Shown here piece by piece: positions 43,400 through 55,960 of a stretch of 64,000 nucleotides of DNA. The notes beneath the pieces were generated by a model that worked only from the letters and a program-made list of their open reading frames with translations, ran no database searches and had not been told where the DNA came from. The stretch covers positions 81,200,756 through 81,264,755 of the forward strand of contig CM060731.1 in NCBI GenBank assembly GCA_030704615.1, in the 5' to 3' direction. Origin of the DNA: Takakia lepidozioides. Its lineage: Eukaryota; Streptophyta; Takakiopsida; Takakiales; Takakiaceae. Within the stretch, counting starts at the first letter, position 1. Every line of letters begins with the position of its first letter. The translations under genes were made by a program, and so were the position numbers.

Positions 43400-44584
43400 C
43401 GCGTGAATAGAATGACTACAGAATGGTTCGGTCAGGATAATTATAGTAAGGTGAACCAAGTGATATCTCTCACTACAGTCATATATATCATACTGCACTC
43501 ATATATTTAGCTTTTGCTCATAACTCTGCCGCGCCACGTGGCGAGGCACAACAACTTATAATTTTTTTTAAATAAAATATATAATATGCTAGATGCCGCC
43601 TCGCACCACGTTGCGCCACGTGTCAAAGAATTCAAGGGAAAGCATGGCGCCTATGATAGAGAGAAGAGCTTATTTATTAGTGGACCACTCATCATATGCG
43701 CCATGCTTTCTCCTGAATTCTTTGACCCCGTAAGTACTGCGGAGTTTGTTCATAATGTCTCTTGATATTTTTTTCAGCACGGTGGTCTCCGGATCCCCAC
43801 CGACTGATATTCGAACCTATACAAGCACACAGAGGAGAAAACGACCTTCAGATATCCAGCGAGAATATTTCAACGCAACAATGGGAATAACAACAAAAGC
43901 ACAACCAACTTCACACCAGATTACATGCCAATATGACAAGAACAGATGCAGATTGTTGTACATCATAGTGATAGACGTCTTTTTGGTTAGTCAACATGGT
44001 TTTGAAGTACTTGCACTCCAACTTCACCGGCCTCCATTTATCTCCATAGCCCGTTCTTGATATCTTCAAAAAACAAAACCACCAACTTAGCCCAACAACA
44101 CCCACCACTTATAAGTTCAGGGCCTGTGCCGATTGATGTGAATATTTTTTCTTGATACTCATCTTATGCGACTTTGCATATGTAATCTGAACATATTTAA
44201 GCACATGTGGACCAAAGATGAGCTTGAACCAAGTTCATTCAATGGGTCATTCAAGTGATGAACGCAATTACGTGTCGTGGAGGTAGAAAACTGTGTTTCG
44301 TCTGCACATGATTTAAAACCATATTTTCTTCCCTCATTTGCACTCCAAGGTTGAGTTCTTTTCAACTTCATGCACTCTTCTTAGAGAGTTCTGCAAAAGC
44401 GAGCGAAAATAATAATAATAATACTTTGTTTTTGTCCAATCTTTTACATGGATATAGTGATGCGAGGGTAGAATTCACAAGAACAAAATAGAGCAAAAAA
44501 TAAAATCATGAAGTAGCCAAAAATCTGCAATCCTAGATATTCTAGATCCAAACATTTATTTAAAATTTATTTAAATTCAATGTA
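43400..44584. other. Gene-free interval with a foldback
   Basis: Only short random frames. Contains the inverted repeat at 43,622-43,726, a CCACGTGG-type palindrome near 43,535 and an AATAAT microsatellite near 44,408. Confidence 0.6.
43622..43726. repeat. Foldback: two 36-bp arms around a 33-bp loop
   Basis: GTCAAAGAATTCAAGGGAAA... at 43,622-43,657 pairs with 43,691-43,726 at about 33 of 36 positions. Could form a hairpin or be a small foldback transposon. Confidence 0.85.
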
Positions 44585-45090
44585 ATTCAGAATTGGCCCG
44601 TCGCTTTCGTAGAGCGATCCTCTGGGAGTCGCTTTGTCAGATCCGACCTTTGGGAGTCTTGAAAGCGTCAGCCTGGGCGTCGCTTTCAAGTCGTAATATA
44701 TATTTTAGGAAGAGGGAACCGATCAGTCGCTTCGCTTTATAAAAGTGACCACTAGGGGGTCACTTTTTAGTTTCCAAAAGATACCACATCGCTGTCAATG
44801 AGCAGCCCTCTAGGAGTCGCTTTTCCAAATCTGTCCCTCTGGGGGTCCGAAAAGTGAAATCCAAATATCCCCAAAGCAACTCCTTGGGCGTCGCTTGGAA
44901 GTCGCAATGTATTTTAGGAAGAGGGAACCTAGTTGCTTTATAAAAGCGACCCCTGGGGTTGCTTTTCAGTTCTAATCAAAACCACATATAGCGACCTCTA
45001 AAAGGTCGCTTAATTAAATGGACCGACCTCATAAGGTCGATTTTAGAAAGCGACCCAAAACATGAAAAAACCAAATAGCGACCTCTGGGG
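44585..45090. repeat. Block of GCGACC...GGTCGC inverted repeats
   Basis: Many short imperfect palindromes such as AAGTGACCACTAGGGGGTCA, AGCGACCTCTAAAAGGTCGC and AAAGCGACCCCTGGGGTTGC. A ~210-bp spaced duplication includes TTTTAGGAAGAGGGAACC at ~44,705 and ~44,912. This type of GTCGC-rich subterminal block is familiar from plant CACTA elements, but no TIR or duplication was found. Confidence 0.65.
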
Positions 45091-45100
45091 GGGTGTGGGA

Positions 45101-45606
45101 TGTGTATGACAGAACTAGGGTTGCTTTGAGACCGGGATCGCATAAAGGGGTTGTAAAGCCCCATAACTTACGCCTGGAAATAACCTGTTTCATACAAAAC
45201 GGCGATACACATTCAAAGTATATATTTTTTGGCGTATAAAGCCGTTAATCCGTTACAATGATGTTTAGGTTAGGGTTAGTTTAGGTTGGTGGCTTGATCC
45301 TGGCCCTTCATTAGATCTAGGGCTGCAAGACAGCACCGTGGACTTGGGCCTATAAAGCCTCGCCACGCGGCGGGCCACTACGGTTAGGGCTTTTGTATAA
45401 AGACGGCGCCCTGACACAAGGTCGGGGCGGTATACTTGGGTGTTGGTGTATATGTGATTTTGGGTGTACAAGTTTTTGAATGAGAGTTGCTTGGTGTCTG
45501 ATTCGTGTGTTTGATCCTCCTCTCGCGCGCTGCTTGCACTTTCCCCCCTTTGTTGTGCAGCTTCACTTCTTGAGAGGAAAGGAGTATATGCTTCAGGCTT
45601 GTTTTA
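45101..45606 (+). repeat. Probable 5' LTR of element C
   Basis: Starts TGTGTATGACAGAACTAGGG and ends next to the primer-binding site. Contains a TATA-like TATAAAG at 45,351-45,357. The partner LTR is off-window, so the limits are inferred. Confidence 0.5.
45351..45357 (+). promoter_or_regulatory. TATA-like element in the LTR of C
   Basis: TATAAAG in a GC-rich context about 250 bp before the LTR end, a usual distance for an LTR promoter. Not tested. Confidence 0.35.
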
Positions 45607-45624
45607 TGGTGGAGACGCCGGGTA
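45607..45624 (+). other. Primer-binding site of element C, tRNA-Ala-like
   Basis: TGGTGGAGACGCCGGGTA closely matches the complement of a cytosolic tRNA-Ala 3' end (one mismatch in the first 16 bases, from knowledge of tRNA-Ala). Confidence 0.55.
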
Positions 45625-45814
45625 CTCAAGGCGTGGTGGATCATGCCCGCACTGTCAGGATCAGTTAGGTCTTTCACGGGATCTGCTCTACGTCCTGCTG
45701 TCTAAGTGGTTCGTTGTTGCGTGTTTTCGATGGCGGCTCCTCGATTTGCCCTATTTTCTCCTGCTGCTGTGATTTTGCCGTCTTACGATGTGCGTTGGGG
45801 TGTGATTGCAGGGG

Positions 45815-47162
45815 ATGGCTACAGTTCGTGATTTGTCTTGTGTAGCTCGCAGAGAGGGGGAGAGCCTGTTCCTCCAAATTAGCGTGGCCCTAGCTATCGA
45901 GGCTGATCCTAGTGTAGATACTGACCATGCTGCCACTTCTCATTCTGGTGGTGTTGTTGTTGTTGCTCCTCCCGTTGTTTCTCACCCTGCTGACACTCTT
46001 GCTGTTACTAACACTACCGACGGCACGCGGCCTGGCATTGTTGCCTTGCCAGCATCGCCTCTTCTTGAGCCTGCTGCTTGCGTTCCAGCCCTTGTTGTTT
46101 CATTGGGTTCTCCTGGTGGTAGTGATTACGATAATCTGGGGGAGGCAGAGGCGTGGTCGCCAAGGTTTGAGAGGTCTGACAGCTCTCTAGATAGTTGTGA
46201 CCCAGACTACTGTAACTTTGACAATTTTGTGGATTCAGGCCCTGAATATTTTGAAAATAGGCAGTAAGCAGCAGAATTGGAGAGAGACATTGAATTGTCG
46301 CAGGAAATAGATGATCTATTGTGTGAAATATATGACGAAGATCAGCTTTGGTTTGAGTGTGTAGAGAGAGCTGTTGTGATCTTGCTGCACTAACCAGTCA
46401 TCACGAGGCCCTGTTCACACGACCTTTGCTTGAGCCTGGTGCGGTGATATCCAGGGCCAGACAGCTTGCTAAGCGCGAATTCGAGCTACGCAACGAAGAG
46501 CGCCTACCGTCCAGGGCGATCAAGTCGCGTTTTCTGAACCATCGTGAATTAACCTGGTTGGAAGTTGGCTTGTATCTGCCTCTTTCTGGTGTTCGAAGTG
46601 CAGAGCTTCATCATGGCCCTGGTGTGGTAAGGCGAAGTTGGTTGTCGTTGATGTTACAAGGCACGGGGGCTTTGATAAACTCTGGTGGAATGGGCAAAGA
46701 CCTTGTTCAAACCTCTTGAGAGGCCTCTGAATTGCTTTACCAAGCTTTCGGCCAGGACCTACCAACCTTGGGAATCCTTGTGGAAGTATTACATGGATCT
46801 TAAATTTGCTGCTGTTGAAAACATCATAGACCCGGCAGAGAGGGATCGTATGGTCAAAAGGTATTTTCTCCTTGGATTGCCTTCCATTATTCAGAACTGG
46901 GCTCAGCGACATCATTTTGTTGATGACAAGACTATGTTAGCAGAAATTAATCTTAAAATGGCAGACTTGGCTGACAGCAAATCAATGCCACATCATGTCA
47001 AGTTTCAAGCTCCAGTGAGCTCAGAGCTTGGCATGTCTGCGACATCCTCACCCTATGTTCCTCCTGCTAAGACATATAAAGCTGATAATTTTACTCTTCA
47101 GGGGTTGGTTAATACCGTGGGAAGTCTTAGTGAGTCTGTGGCCACTCAGTTTGCTGCTATGT
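45815..47162 (+). pseudogene. Gag of element C
   Basis: Starts MATVRDLSCVARREGESLF. A Val/Pro/Thr-rich and acidic N-terminal region ends at TAA 46,267; further frames (46,357-46,719 and 46,685-47,162) carry the rest, with RFLNHRELTWLEVGLYLPLS and the capsid-like YQPWESLWKYYMDLKF, ERDRMVKRYFLLGLPSIIQN. After a TAG at 47,162 a degenerate knuckle (CGSFEHWTKHC, first Cys lost) follows near 47,275. At least three breaks. Forms the particle in intact relatives. Confidence 0.7.
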
Positions 47163-47474
47163 AGGCTCATCAACAGAGATGGCAGCCTCGACACAGCCAA
47201 GGAACAACAGAAGGTAATAATAGGGGTCGAACCCAGACTGGACAGGCCTATGAGGGCAATCGTGCTGCCATTTGTGGGTCCTTTGAACACTGGACGAAGC
47301 ATTGTCCATACAGAGCAGGGCTACCAGAGCTGATCAAGAACAAGAAGACAGCTAATGGCTCTTCCCCTCCTTTAAACTAGCACGATCTCTTGGGAAGGGG
47401 GCAAGAGGTCCATCATCTACCAACCCTGGCTTTTCTGTCTGATTCAAGCTGTTCTATCTACTAACTTCAAAGTT

Positions 47475-48983
47475 TTGCATTGTCCTCTCAGTCAGCAGAC
47501 TGCTGGCCAGCAGATCAGTCCTCTCATGGCCCAGTGCCATATCCACGAGTTCAGCTTTCCCTGTGTGGTTGATACTGGATGCACTATATCTGCCATACCT
47601 TTGAATGTTGTGAGAGTTCTTGGTCTTAAACTATGCCCTGCCACAGGTATTGAGGTGCTTATTGCAAATGGATCCAGGTATGAGCCCTTAGGATTAGTTA
47701 TTGTTCCCATCTGAATTCATAAAAAGGAGTTTGTGGTTACCTGCATAGTCACCATTGGAGATCAATTCCTTCTAGGCCTTGACTGGATGACCGGAGCTGG
47801 TGCCACCATCAGCCTAGCCGACTACTCCCTTCGTTTTAACAATAGGGAGGGGCATGAAGTAGTGGTTCCCCTGAAAGCAGTAAAGATCAAGGCTGGATCT
47901 GCTGCAGCCAATTTGTCCAGAGTCCAGGCCCTGGTGAAGGAGGTATGGCAAAACTCTCACTCCAACCTCAATTGGAATGATTTCTACAAGTTTCAGCCTG
48001 ATCTTCAACTCTTATATCAGTGGTATGTTCCTGGTGCCAGGGATAGGACAGGAATGCCTATAGTTATTCCAAAGAATTCTACTCTAATTCGTGCACCTCT
48101 CAACATCACCATCCCTGCCTTGACCCAGAAGGTGGTCAAGTCTGGTCTGGCCTTCTTGTGTCCAAGTGCTCATTTCCTAGAAGTTGAAGGATGGAGGAAA
48201 TTGACTGCCCTTAAGCATTGCCTGGTGGCCAATGGTGTTCTAGATTGAGGATATCGGCAAGAAGTTAAGGATCTGATTGCTAATCCTGAGCGCTTCCCTG
48301 TGACTATTAAAAATGGGCAGGTTCTGGCTCGCATCACTGCTCTTCCCATTGCTGACATACAAGAGGTGCAGGCTGGTTTTGGTCTTGAGGCCATTGGCAT
48401 CCAACCTGGCCCCTTAGATACGGTTGTTGCCTTTGCTGCAGTTCCACCACCACCTGTTCCCGATCTCAGCCTAGGAGATAAGAAGGCCCTCACCAAAGTT
48501 TTATCTGAAATCAAGTTGGGCACAACTCTCTCCTCTGGACAAAGGAGGAAGGTGGAAATGCTTATTGCAAAGAATCTAGATGTTTTCAGTTTGGGATCCA
48601 CTGACCTAGGACGCACTCCTATTCTTCAACATGACATTGTCACTGAAGGGGCTCCTATTAAACAATTCGCTTACCGAGAGAGTGTCAAGGAACGTGCCAT
48701 AATCCAAGAAGAAGTCCAGAAGATGCTTGATGCTGGTGTGATTAAACCTTCAGTCTCTCCTTGGGCTAGTCCAATTGTCCTGGTTGGAAAGAAAGATGGC
48801 ACAACCCGCTTCTGTGTTGACTTCAGGAAGCTGAATGACATCACAAAAAAAGATGCCTATCCTCTACCCAGGATTAATGAAACCATGGATCAACTACATG
48901 GTGCTATAATTTTCTCCTCTCTTGATCTTGCATCTGGCTTTTGGCAAGTTCTTCTTTGAAGCAGCTAAGGAAAAGACCTCCTT
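47475..48983 (+). pseudogene. Element C protease and N-terminal RT
   Basis: Protease: FPCVVDTGCTISAIPLNVV (Asp-Thr-Gly intact), then FLLGLDWMTGAGATISLADY; stops at 47,714 and 48,248 leave the frame readable. RT starts near 48,640: FAYRESVKERAIIQEEVQKM, SPWASPIVLVGKKDGTTRFC, LPRINETMDQL, FSSLDLASGFWQV, with a frame break at 48,957. Ends at the TCCTT duplication (KEKTSF). Confidence 0.8.
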
Positions 48984-49709
48984 TGTCACGCACCTCACTT
49001 CGGTAAGTTCCCCTTCAAGTCATAGTTGCTAGCTTGATGCGCGCGCCTAACTCCCAACCTGGCCGCCGGACCAACTTGGAGCTTCGGCTGCTCACCGGGG
49101 CATAACGGTCCCCTTTTGATCTCCCAAAGAACCCTCCACCAATTTGGAACCAGCGGGAATTCCCTTTGGTAGTTGGCAGTCCGGAACAGCTCCCCACTCT
49201 TTGGTCGCTTTCCGGCTCGCTCGCTTACTCACTAGTTTTTGGTCACCAACGGGCTTGCACCGTTCTCGGGGTTACTACTCCCCTTGTATATACTTCTGTA
49301 GCTGTCCGCGGGGGTTTCACAACCAGCCATGCCATTTTATGGCGAACCACCACGAAAACCCTCGACTCCCGGTGATGAGTCGCGGTGAGTCTTGGCCCAC
49401 TCACCACGGCCCCTATGGACCGTGATGAGTCCCAAGACTCCCCACGACTCCCACCACGAGGTCTCCGCCCCCATGGTGAGTCCTATGCCACCCCCACTAA
49501 GTCCCGCTAAGTTACCACCACCCCTTGTGGAGCCACCCCCACCGCAACCCGGTGTGCGGGGCTCCACCTAGTGAGCGCCTCCGCCTCCTTGAGTGCCTTG
49601 GGCACTCAAGGGTGCTTCAGCACCCCATACCTATCGCTGCGCTGCCCCACCACAGGGGCAGCCCCTCATGTGTCCCGACCCCCTGTCCTCAAGGCAAAGG
49701 GCCGCGACA
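48984..49709 (-). repeat. 3' LTR of element B
   Basis: 726 bp; its outer terminus is TGTCACG where the partner has TGTCGCG. Confidence 0.95.
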
Positions 49710-50612
49710 CACACCCCTACCAACAGGGAGTCAATGTCCTCATCAACTTGTCCATTTTGTAGAAACGAACATCCAAGTTGTGGCGTCCCACATCAAGGAG
49801 TTTGTTTCCGTACCATGGCGTCCCATGGCAAAGAACCAAACCCCACACTTGACTCTACTCTCCACTAGCTAGTTCGGCCGACTTCCTCCAAGTCCCGGCC
49901 AGGGGTGGAGCCTCTCAGCTCCTCCCAGTGCACTCTTCTTGGTCTTCTTCAAGGTCAAGGAACGATCCTCCCCGAGGATCGAATCGCCTTACTGCAACAA
50001 CATTGCTTGCGACCGCTCATGATGCCGTTTTTGGCATCACCTTGAGCAAGGGTTCACCTCGAACCCTCTTTGACTAGGAAGATAACCTTGAACCAACCGT
50101 GCGCCCCAATCACTACAATTGGGTCCGCCTTGGAATGCTGGCCTGAGGTACGGGAACACGCCGAAGCCGCACTACGACTTCGTCCCGAGGCTACACGATT
50201 ATAGTACGTGAATGGAAGCACGTAGCTTCCGCGTTAGACCGCACTACAAGGCAACCCCCTCGGTAGCGCAGTTATAGTACGCGCACGCGCCAGGTGCGCA
50301 CTAGCACGTGAACTCCCAAAGAAGGCGCAAGTTTCCTTGCCCCTTGGATGGGAGTCACCCGATTTCGGCACTGCGCAAACACACGATTAACCCAATTTAC
50401 CTCTCCCACTTTTGTAACCTAGCATGCATTCTACACACTAGCCAACCATACCATGCATCACCATTCCAAACAAAATAGGAAGCACAACATTTTGAAACAT
50501 TTCATTTAAAGCAAATTTTGTACAATACAAGTTTTTGCAATCGGATTTCTGAGCTAGCTAAGCCGGGCTAAGCATGCATTTCCTCCCCCACGCTCCAAGG
50601 TTGATGTCCCCA
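49710..50612 (-). other. 3' noncoding region of element B
   Basis: About 900 bp between the chromodomain stop and the 3' LTR, nearly identical (inverted) to 59,342-60,246 of A. It contains mirror-like TAGTGCGG / CCGCACTA words near 50,165-50,290. No gene. Confidence 0.85.
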
Positions 50613-52734
50613 TCAACGCTTCTTCCGCTTTTGAGGTCGCCCTTCTAACGCTGCAACCGCCTCGGATGCGTTTCCCATTTCTGAGGCACGCACCCAAGAT
50701 GCCTCCACATGATGATAGCCCTTCCATTTGACGAGATACTCCGTTTCTCGGTTCTTGAATCTCCTCGACTTAAGTACTGCCTCCACCTCGTACTCAGGTT
50801 CATTTTCATGATCCAACAGCACAGGTGGCGGATGCAAGACTTGATGCCGATTCGGACGCACTTCATCTTTGAAGTAAGGCTTCAAAAGGGAGACATGGAA
50901 TATTGGGTGCACCTTGCTGTTTGCCGGCAGCTCCAATTCATACACATCCTCATTCATAACCTTCCGAATGCGAAAGGGTCCCGCATATGGAGGTACAAAC
51001 TTTGGACTCACTTCCGGAGGTAGTCGGAAATTCTTGATGTTCAACCAGACCTCCGTGCCTGCCTCAAACTTCACTTCCCTCCGCTTCCGATTCGCCTGCC
51101 TTTCATACCGTTTCCTAGCTTTGGCAATGTTGTACTTTGCGAGCTTCAACAACCGCTCGCGTTCTTCCAGTACCGCCGCTACTGCCGGTTCCTCAACGTC
51201 CTGGGCGGCCCAACTTGTCGGCACCAGAGGTGTTTTTCCATAGACCAATACGAAAGGGGAAACTCCCGTTGCAGAGTGTTCTGTGTTATTATAACAGAAC
51301 TCTACCGCGTCTAAGTGTTCCACCTAATCTGATTGGTCTGCCGACACGTAATTCCGCAAGATCTGCTTCACTACGGAATTCACTCTTTCCGTTTGGCCGT
51401 CGGTCGTAGGTCGGAAGGTGGTGCTCATCTTCAGCCTCGTCCCCATCTTCTTCCAAAGTGTCCTCCAAAATTTACTCGTAAACTTTGGATCGCGGTCCGA
51501 GACAATATCCAACAGGACTCCATGATGTTTTAAGACGTGGGCGAAGTAAAGTCGCCCTGTCTCTTGCGCCGTTGCCGTCTCCTTGGTGGGGATGAAATGG
51601 CCCATTTTACTGAACCTATCCACCACCACCATGATTGCATCGAATCCTTTTGACAGCGCCATAGCAGTCATGAAATCCATCGAGACGCTTTCCCAAGTCC
51701 CCTCTGGAATCGGCAAGGGTTGTAACAGCCCCGCTTGCTTTTTGTACTCGCTCCGGTTTTGTTGGCATGTGGTGCATGTCTTGACATACTCCTCTGCCTC
51801 CTCCCTCAGTTTGGGCCAGAAATACTCTTTCTTCAAGAGTGCCACAGTGCGCTTGGCTCCGCCGTGGCCCGCAAGCGGGCTATCATAGCATTCTCTCAAG
51901 AGGCTATCTCCGATCCCTCCCTTCGACACGTAGAGACGCTTTTGCTTATACCGGAGCAATCCATTTTGCAAGTGGAATTGCGATTTAACCCCCCTCCTCA
52001 AGTCCTGCATCACGGACTTTGCCAGCTCGTCCTTCTTGCAAGCCTTCCGGATCTTCCTTTGGAGCGCCGTCTCGCCCTTGTACACCAACAAGAGCTGCTG
52101 CTTTCTACTTAAAGCATCAGCCACCACATTGTCACGTCCCGGTTTGTATTGGATATCCACGTCAAACACCGCCAAAGTATCTTGCCACCTAAGTTGTTGT
52201 TTTGGGGACAACTTGGGCTGCGTGGCAAATACTTCACCGTACATTGTCCGTGAACACCTTCACTGGGTTGGAACCAACATAATGGCGCCAAAGCTCAAGA
52301 CAGTGCACCACCGCCTTCATCTCTTTCTCGTGCGTCGGCCACCGTCCCTCCACTTCATTCAGTTTCTTACTTTTGTAAGCCACTGGACGTCCATCTTGCA
52401 TCAGTACACCCCCAATCGCGAAGTCCGACGCATCTGTATGTATCTCGAACGGAAGATCAAACTCCGGGATTTTCAAGACTGGATCTTCCGCCATCCGCTG
52501 CTTCAATTCAGCAAAAGCTTGGCCACACAAGGTGTTCCATACCCAGACTTTGGATTTACACAGAAGGTCTGACAACGGCCCCGCGATCTTGGTGAAATTT
52601 CTCACATACTTCCGGTAATAGGAGGCGAGTCCTAGGAAGGATGGCACTCCCGGACCAAAGTCGGAGGCTCCCAGTCCAAGATCGCCCTCACCTTTCTGTC
52701 ATCCATTTTGATCCCATCATGTGTAATCACATGC
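50613..52734 (-). pseudogene. Element B pol: RNase H, integrase and chromodomain
   Basis: RNase [39 protein letters not shown]. Integrase: EEYVKTCTTCQQNRSEYKKQ, then SMDFMTAMALSKGFDAIMVV, IVSDRDPKFTSKFW, RPTTDGQTERVNSVV, the DDE triad visible. C-terminal chromodomain: EVEAVLKSRRFKNRETEYLV, KWKGYHHVEASWVRASEM; in chromoviruses it steers insertion to methylated histone H3. Breaks relative to element A: frame changes near 52,730 and 52,245 and a TAG at 51,324 where A has Trp. Confidence 0.9.
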
Positions 52735-54003
52735 CCAGGAACTCCACTTTTGTGACCCCGAATTCGCACTTTGAAGCTTTGGCATACAGCTTCCATTCTC
52801 GCAATTTTTGGAACACCCTTTTCAGGTGCTCCAAGTGCTCCTCCTTTGTTTTCGAGTACACCAAGATGTCATCGATGTACACGATCACAAAGTCATCCAA
52901 CCACTCTTGAAAAAGGCTGTTCATCAGCGTGCTAAATGTCGCTGGTGCATTGGTGGGCCCAAAAGGCATCACCAAGAACTCATATGAACCATACCTTGTC
53001 CTGCACGCGGTCTTCTCCTCATCTCCTTCCGCCACCCGAATTTGATGATAGCCGGAGCGCAAGTCGATCCGGCTGAAATACTTCGCTCCTGCCAACCGAT
53101 CGAAGAGGTCGTCGATCCTTGGCAAAGGGTACCGGTTTTTGATAGTCACCTTATTCAGAGCCCTGTAATCGACACACATCCGCAGCGTCCCATCATTTCT
53201 ATCTGCAAATAGCACCGGGGCTCCGTAAGGTGACTTACTCGGCCGGATGTACCCCTTTGACATTAGATCTTTGAGCTGAGTCTTCAGCTCGACCAACTCT
53301 CTGTGGCTCAACCGGTAGGGCGCCTTGGCAGGCGGTTCCGATCCCGGTATCAGCTCAATCTTGTGGTCAACTCCTCTTCGCGGTGGCAAACCGCTTGGTA
53401 AATCCTCCGGCATCACATCCTGGTATTTCTCCAAAATCCCATTGATCCAATCTGGGCTCGGTTCTCCATCGCCTTCTCCCTTCACTTCTCTAATGTAGAG
53501 CAAAAACTGGGGCTCGTGTGCCTCCTCCACGGCCCACTCCCTTGCTGAAAGAAGGTTTATTCGCCCTCCCACGGGTTTGGGCGTTTCCGACACTCGTAAG
53601 ATCTTGCCACCATTCCAACATGGCAGCGTGACTACTCTCTTGCGGCCATCTATGACCGCTCCAGATTTGCTCAAAAAGGTCATCCCCAAAATGAGATCCA
53701 CTCCATCGATCTCGCAGATGGTGAAGTTCTCACGTCCCTCCCAACTTCCCAGTTGAAGAGGAACATCGAATGCCAACCTTGTTTTCAGTTGTGGTTCTCC
53801 TTTAGCAGAACGCACCTCAATAGAGGCCCCCACGTCACTTGTCGGGAGTCCCAACTTTCGCGCCGCCGCCGGCGTCATGAAGGAGTGCGACGCTCCTGTG
53901 TCCACCAACAACGACACGTTAGTTCCAGATATTATCCCATCCACGAACAATAACTGACTCTTTTTACGCAGGGCGCCAGTTTCCTGATACAACTCACAAG
54001 AAT
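52727..54003 (-). CDS. Element B pol: protease and reverse transcriptase
   Basis: Protease: [20 protein letters not shown] near the start, with [98 protein letters not shown], and the catalytic [12 protein letters not shown]. In the same frame upstream the open reading enters the inverted LTR of A, an accident of the nested insertion. The frame breaks at VEFLG by one lost G at ~52,732. Confidence 0.9.
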
Positions 54004-54730
54004 TGTCGCGGCCCTTTGCCTTGAGGGCAGGGGGTTGGGACACATGAGGGGCTGCCCCTGTGGTGGGGGTAGCGGCAGCGATAGGTATGGGGGTGCTGAA
54101 GCACCCTTGAGTGCCCAAGGCACTCAGGGAAGCGGAGGCGCTCACTAGGTGGAGCCCCGCACACCGGGTTGCGGTGGGGGTGGCTCCACAAGGGGTGGTG
54201 GTAGCTTAGTGGGACTTAGTGGGGGTGGCATAGGACTCACCATGAGGGCGGAGACCTCGTGGTGGGAGTCGTGGGGAGTCTTGGGACTCATCACGGTCCA
54301 TAGGGGCCGTGGTGAGCGGGCCAAGACTCACCGCGACTCACCACCGGGAATCGAGGGTCTTCGTGGTGGTTCGCCATAAAATGGCATGGCTAGTTGTGAA
54401 ACCCCCGCGGACAGCTACAGAAGTATATATAGGGAGTAGTAACCCCGAGAACGGTGCAAGCCCGTTGGTGACCAAAAACTAGTGAGTAAGCGAGCGAGCC
54501 AGAAAGCGACCAAAGAGTGGGGAGCTGTTCCGGACTGCCATCTACCAAAGGGAATTCCACTAGGCCCAAATAGGTGGAGGGTCTTTCGGGAGAGCGAAGG
54601 GGGACCGTTATGTCCCGGTGAGCAGCCGAAGCTCCGAGTTGGCCCGGCGGCCAGGTTGGGAGTCAGGCGCGCGCATCAAAGCGAGTAACTATGACTTGAA
54701 GGGGAGCTTACCGAAGTGAGGTGCGCGACA
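54004..54730 (+). repeat. 5' LTR of element A
   Basis: 727 bp. Contains a TATATATA-type box at about 54,424-54,431 that may set transcription. Confidence 0.97.
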
Positions 54731-54732
54731 CT

Positions 54733-54744
54733 TGGTATCAGAGC
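54733..54744 (+). other. Primer-binding site of element A (tRNA-iMet type)
   Basis: TGGTATCAGAGC starts two bases after the LTR; it is the standard plant initiator-Met tRNA complement. Confidence 0.92.
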
Positions 54745-54780
54745 TTAGAGTTCAGTACCGTCCTTGGGTTTGGCCTCATC

Positions 54781-55960
54781 ATGGGGTCGGGCAAGCCGAA
54801 GCGAAAGCGGAACGGCCCAAAAAATGATGATCCTGGTGAGCCCGATGGGGGCGACGTGTCACCGAGGCGGCCGTTTGAGGAAGCGATGCATGTTTCCGAA
54901 AACGAGGCCGCCCAAGAGCGGGAGGAATCCGAGGAGTCGGAGCCCAAGGAATCCTTGAGAGCTCCGACAAACCAAGAGATGCCTCCCATGCCGGCACCTT
55001 TTGGGAAGGGTTGTTGGCGCAGTTTGGCGGGACGTTGAAAGACGTGTTGAAGGCGGCTAATGCCACTTCCACTAAGGCAAAGTTTAAGGTGAAGCCTAAG
55101 GAACCCGACACCTTCGAGGGCGTCCGAAATCGGAAGGCACTCAACACCTGGCTCTTGGAGCTAGAGCAGTACTTCCGGGCGGCCAAGTTGAGTGACGAGG
55201 ATCGGGTGGAAGTGGCTCCCACCTATTTGAGGGGCTATGCTCAACAATGGTGGCAGAAACGCCTTCACGACCGAGGTCCAAGCCCGGAAACCTTGAACTG
55301 GAGTGGGTTCAAGGAATTGATGAAGAGACAGTTTGTGCCCCTCAACGCGTCCTGGCTCGCCCGGGACAAGATGAGGAATTTGAAGCAAACAGATGACATT
55401 CGGGGATATGTCCAGGCTTTCAATGTGCTGTTGCTCGAAGTCGCGGACATGGCAGAACCAGAAATGGTCTTCAACTTTGTGGCGGGACTGGCCCCATGGG
55501 CCAGGCGGAAGTTGGAGGAGAAGCCACCCAAGACTTTGAACGAGGCTATTGAGAGGGCTGAATGTTTCTCAGATGTCCCTAGGGGTGAAAGACAAGGCCG
55601 TACGGAGCTGAACCACAAGAAGATTCGGCGGGAAGGTGACTCCTTCCGACCGGAAAAGAAGTGGGATAGGCCACGCGGCGAAAATGGCACGTGGAAATCG
55701 AAGGGAGGGCCTTCACACGTCAAGGCGGCACCCGGTGCTTCGAAAGGAAAAGCGGGTGGAGCGGCTTATGGCGGACAGAAGGCGACCTTTGATGGAGTGT
55801 GTTTCAATTGCGGGGAGCCCGGGCACATGGCCAAGAAGTGCACGAAGCCCCGGCAATTGAACATGACTCGGACGACCACGGAGCTGTCGGAAGATACCAT
55901 CAGTCGCTTGGTGGAAGCGGTGGTCGCCAGGACTTGCAAGGTAGGCAAATTTTCTTGTGA
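54781..55960 (+). pseudogene. Gag of element A
   Basis: Starts MGSGKPKRKRNGPKNDDPGE. An acidic linker follows, then the capsid domain: EPDTFEGVRNRKALNTWLLE, QYFRAAKLSDEDRVEVAPTY, LRGYAQQWWQKRLHDRGPSP, FKELMKRQFVPLNASWLARD. The CCHC knuckle CFNCGEPGHMAKKC is at ~55,800-55,841. One base is missing near 54,995 relative to B, splitting the frame. Gag assembles the particle and binds RNA. Confidence 0.9.

Noticed and set aside
45262-45287. Telomere-like TTAGGTTAGGGTTAGTTTAGG
   Set aside because: Only about two imperfect units inside a probable LTR; not a telomere or interstitial telomeric array.
47814-48616. Antisense frames over element C protease and RT
   Set aside because: Shadows of the conserved plus-strand pol sequence.
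49337-49567. Repeated 76-codon frames starting [12 protein letters not shown] in every LTR of the A/B family
   Set aside because: They lie wholly within LTRs, are low-complexity Gly/Arg-rich, and recur only because the LTR recurs.
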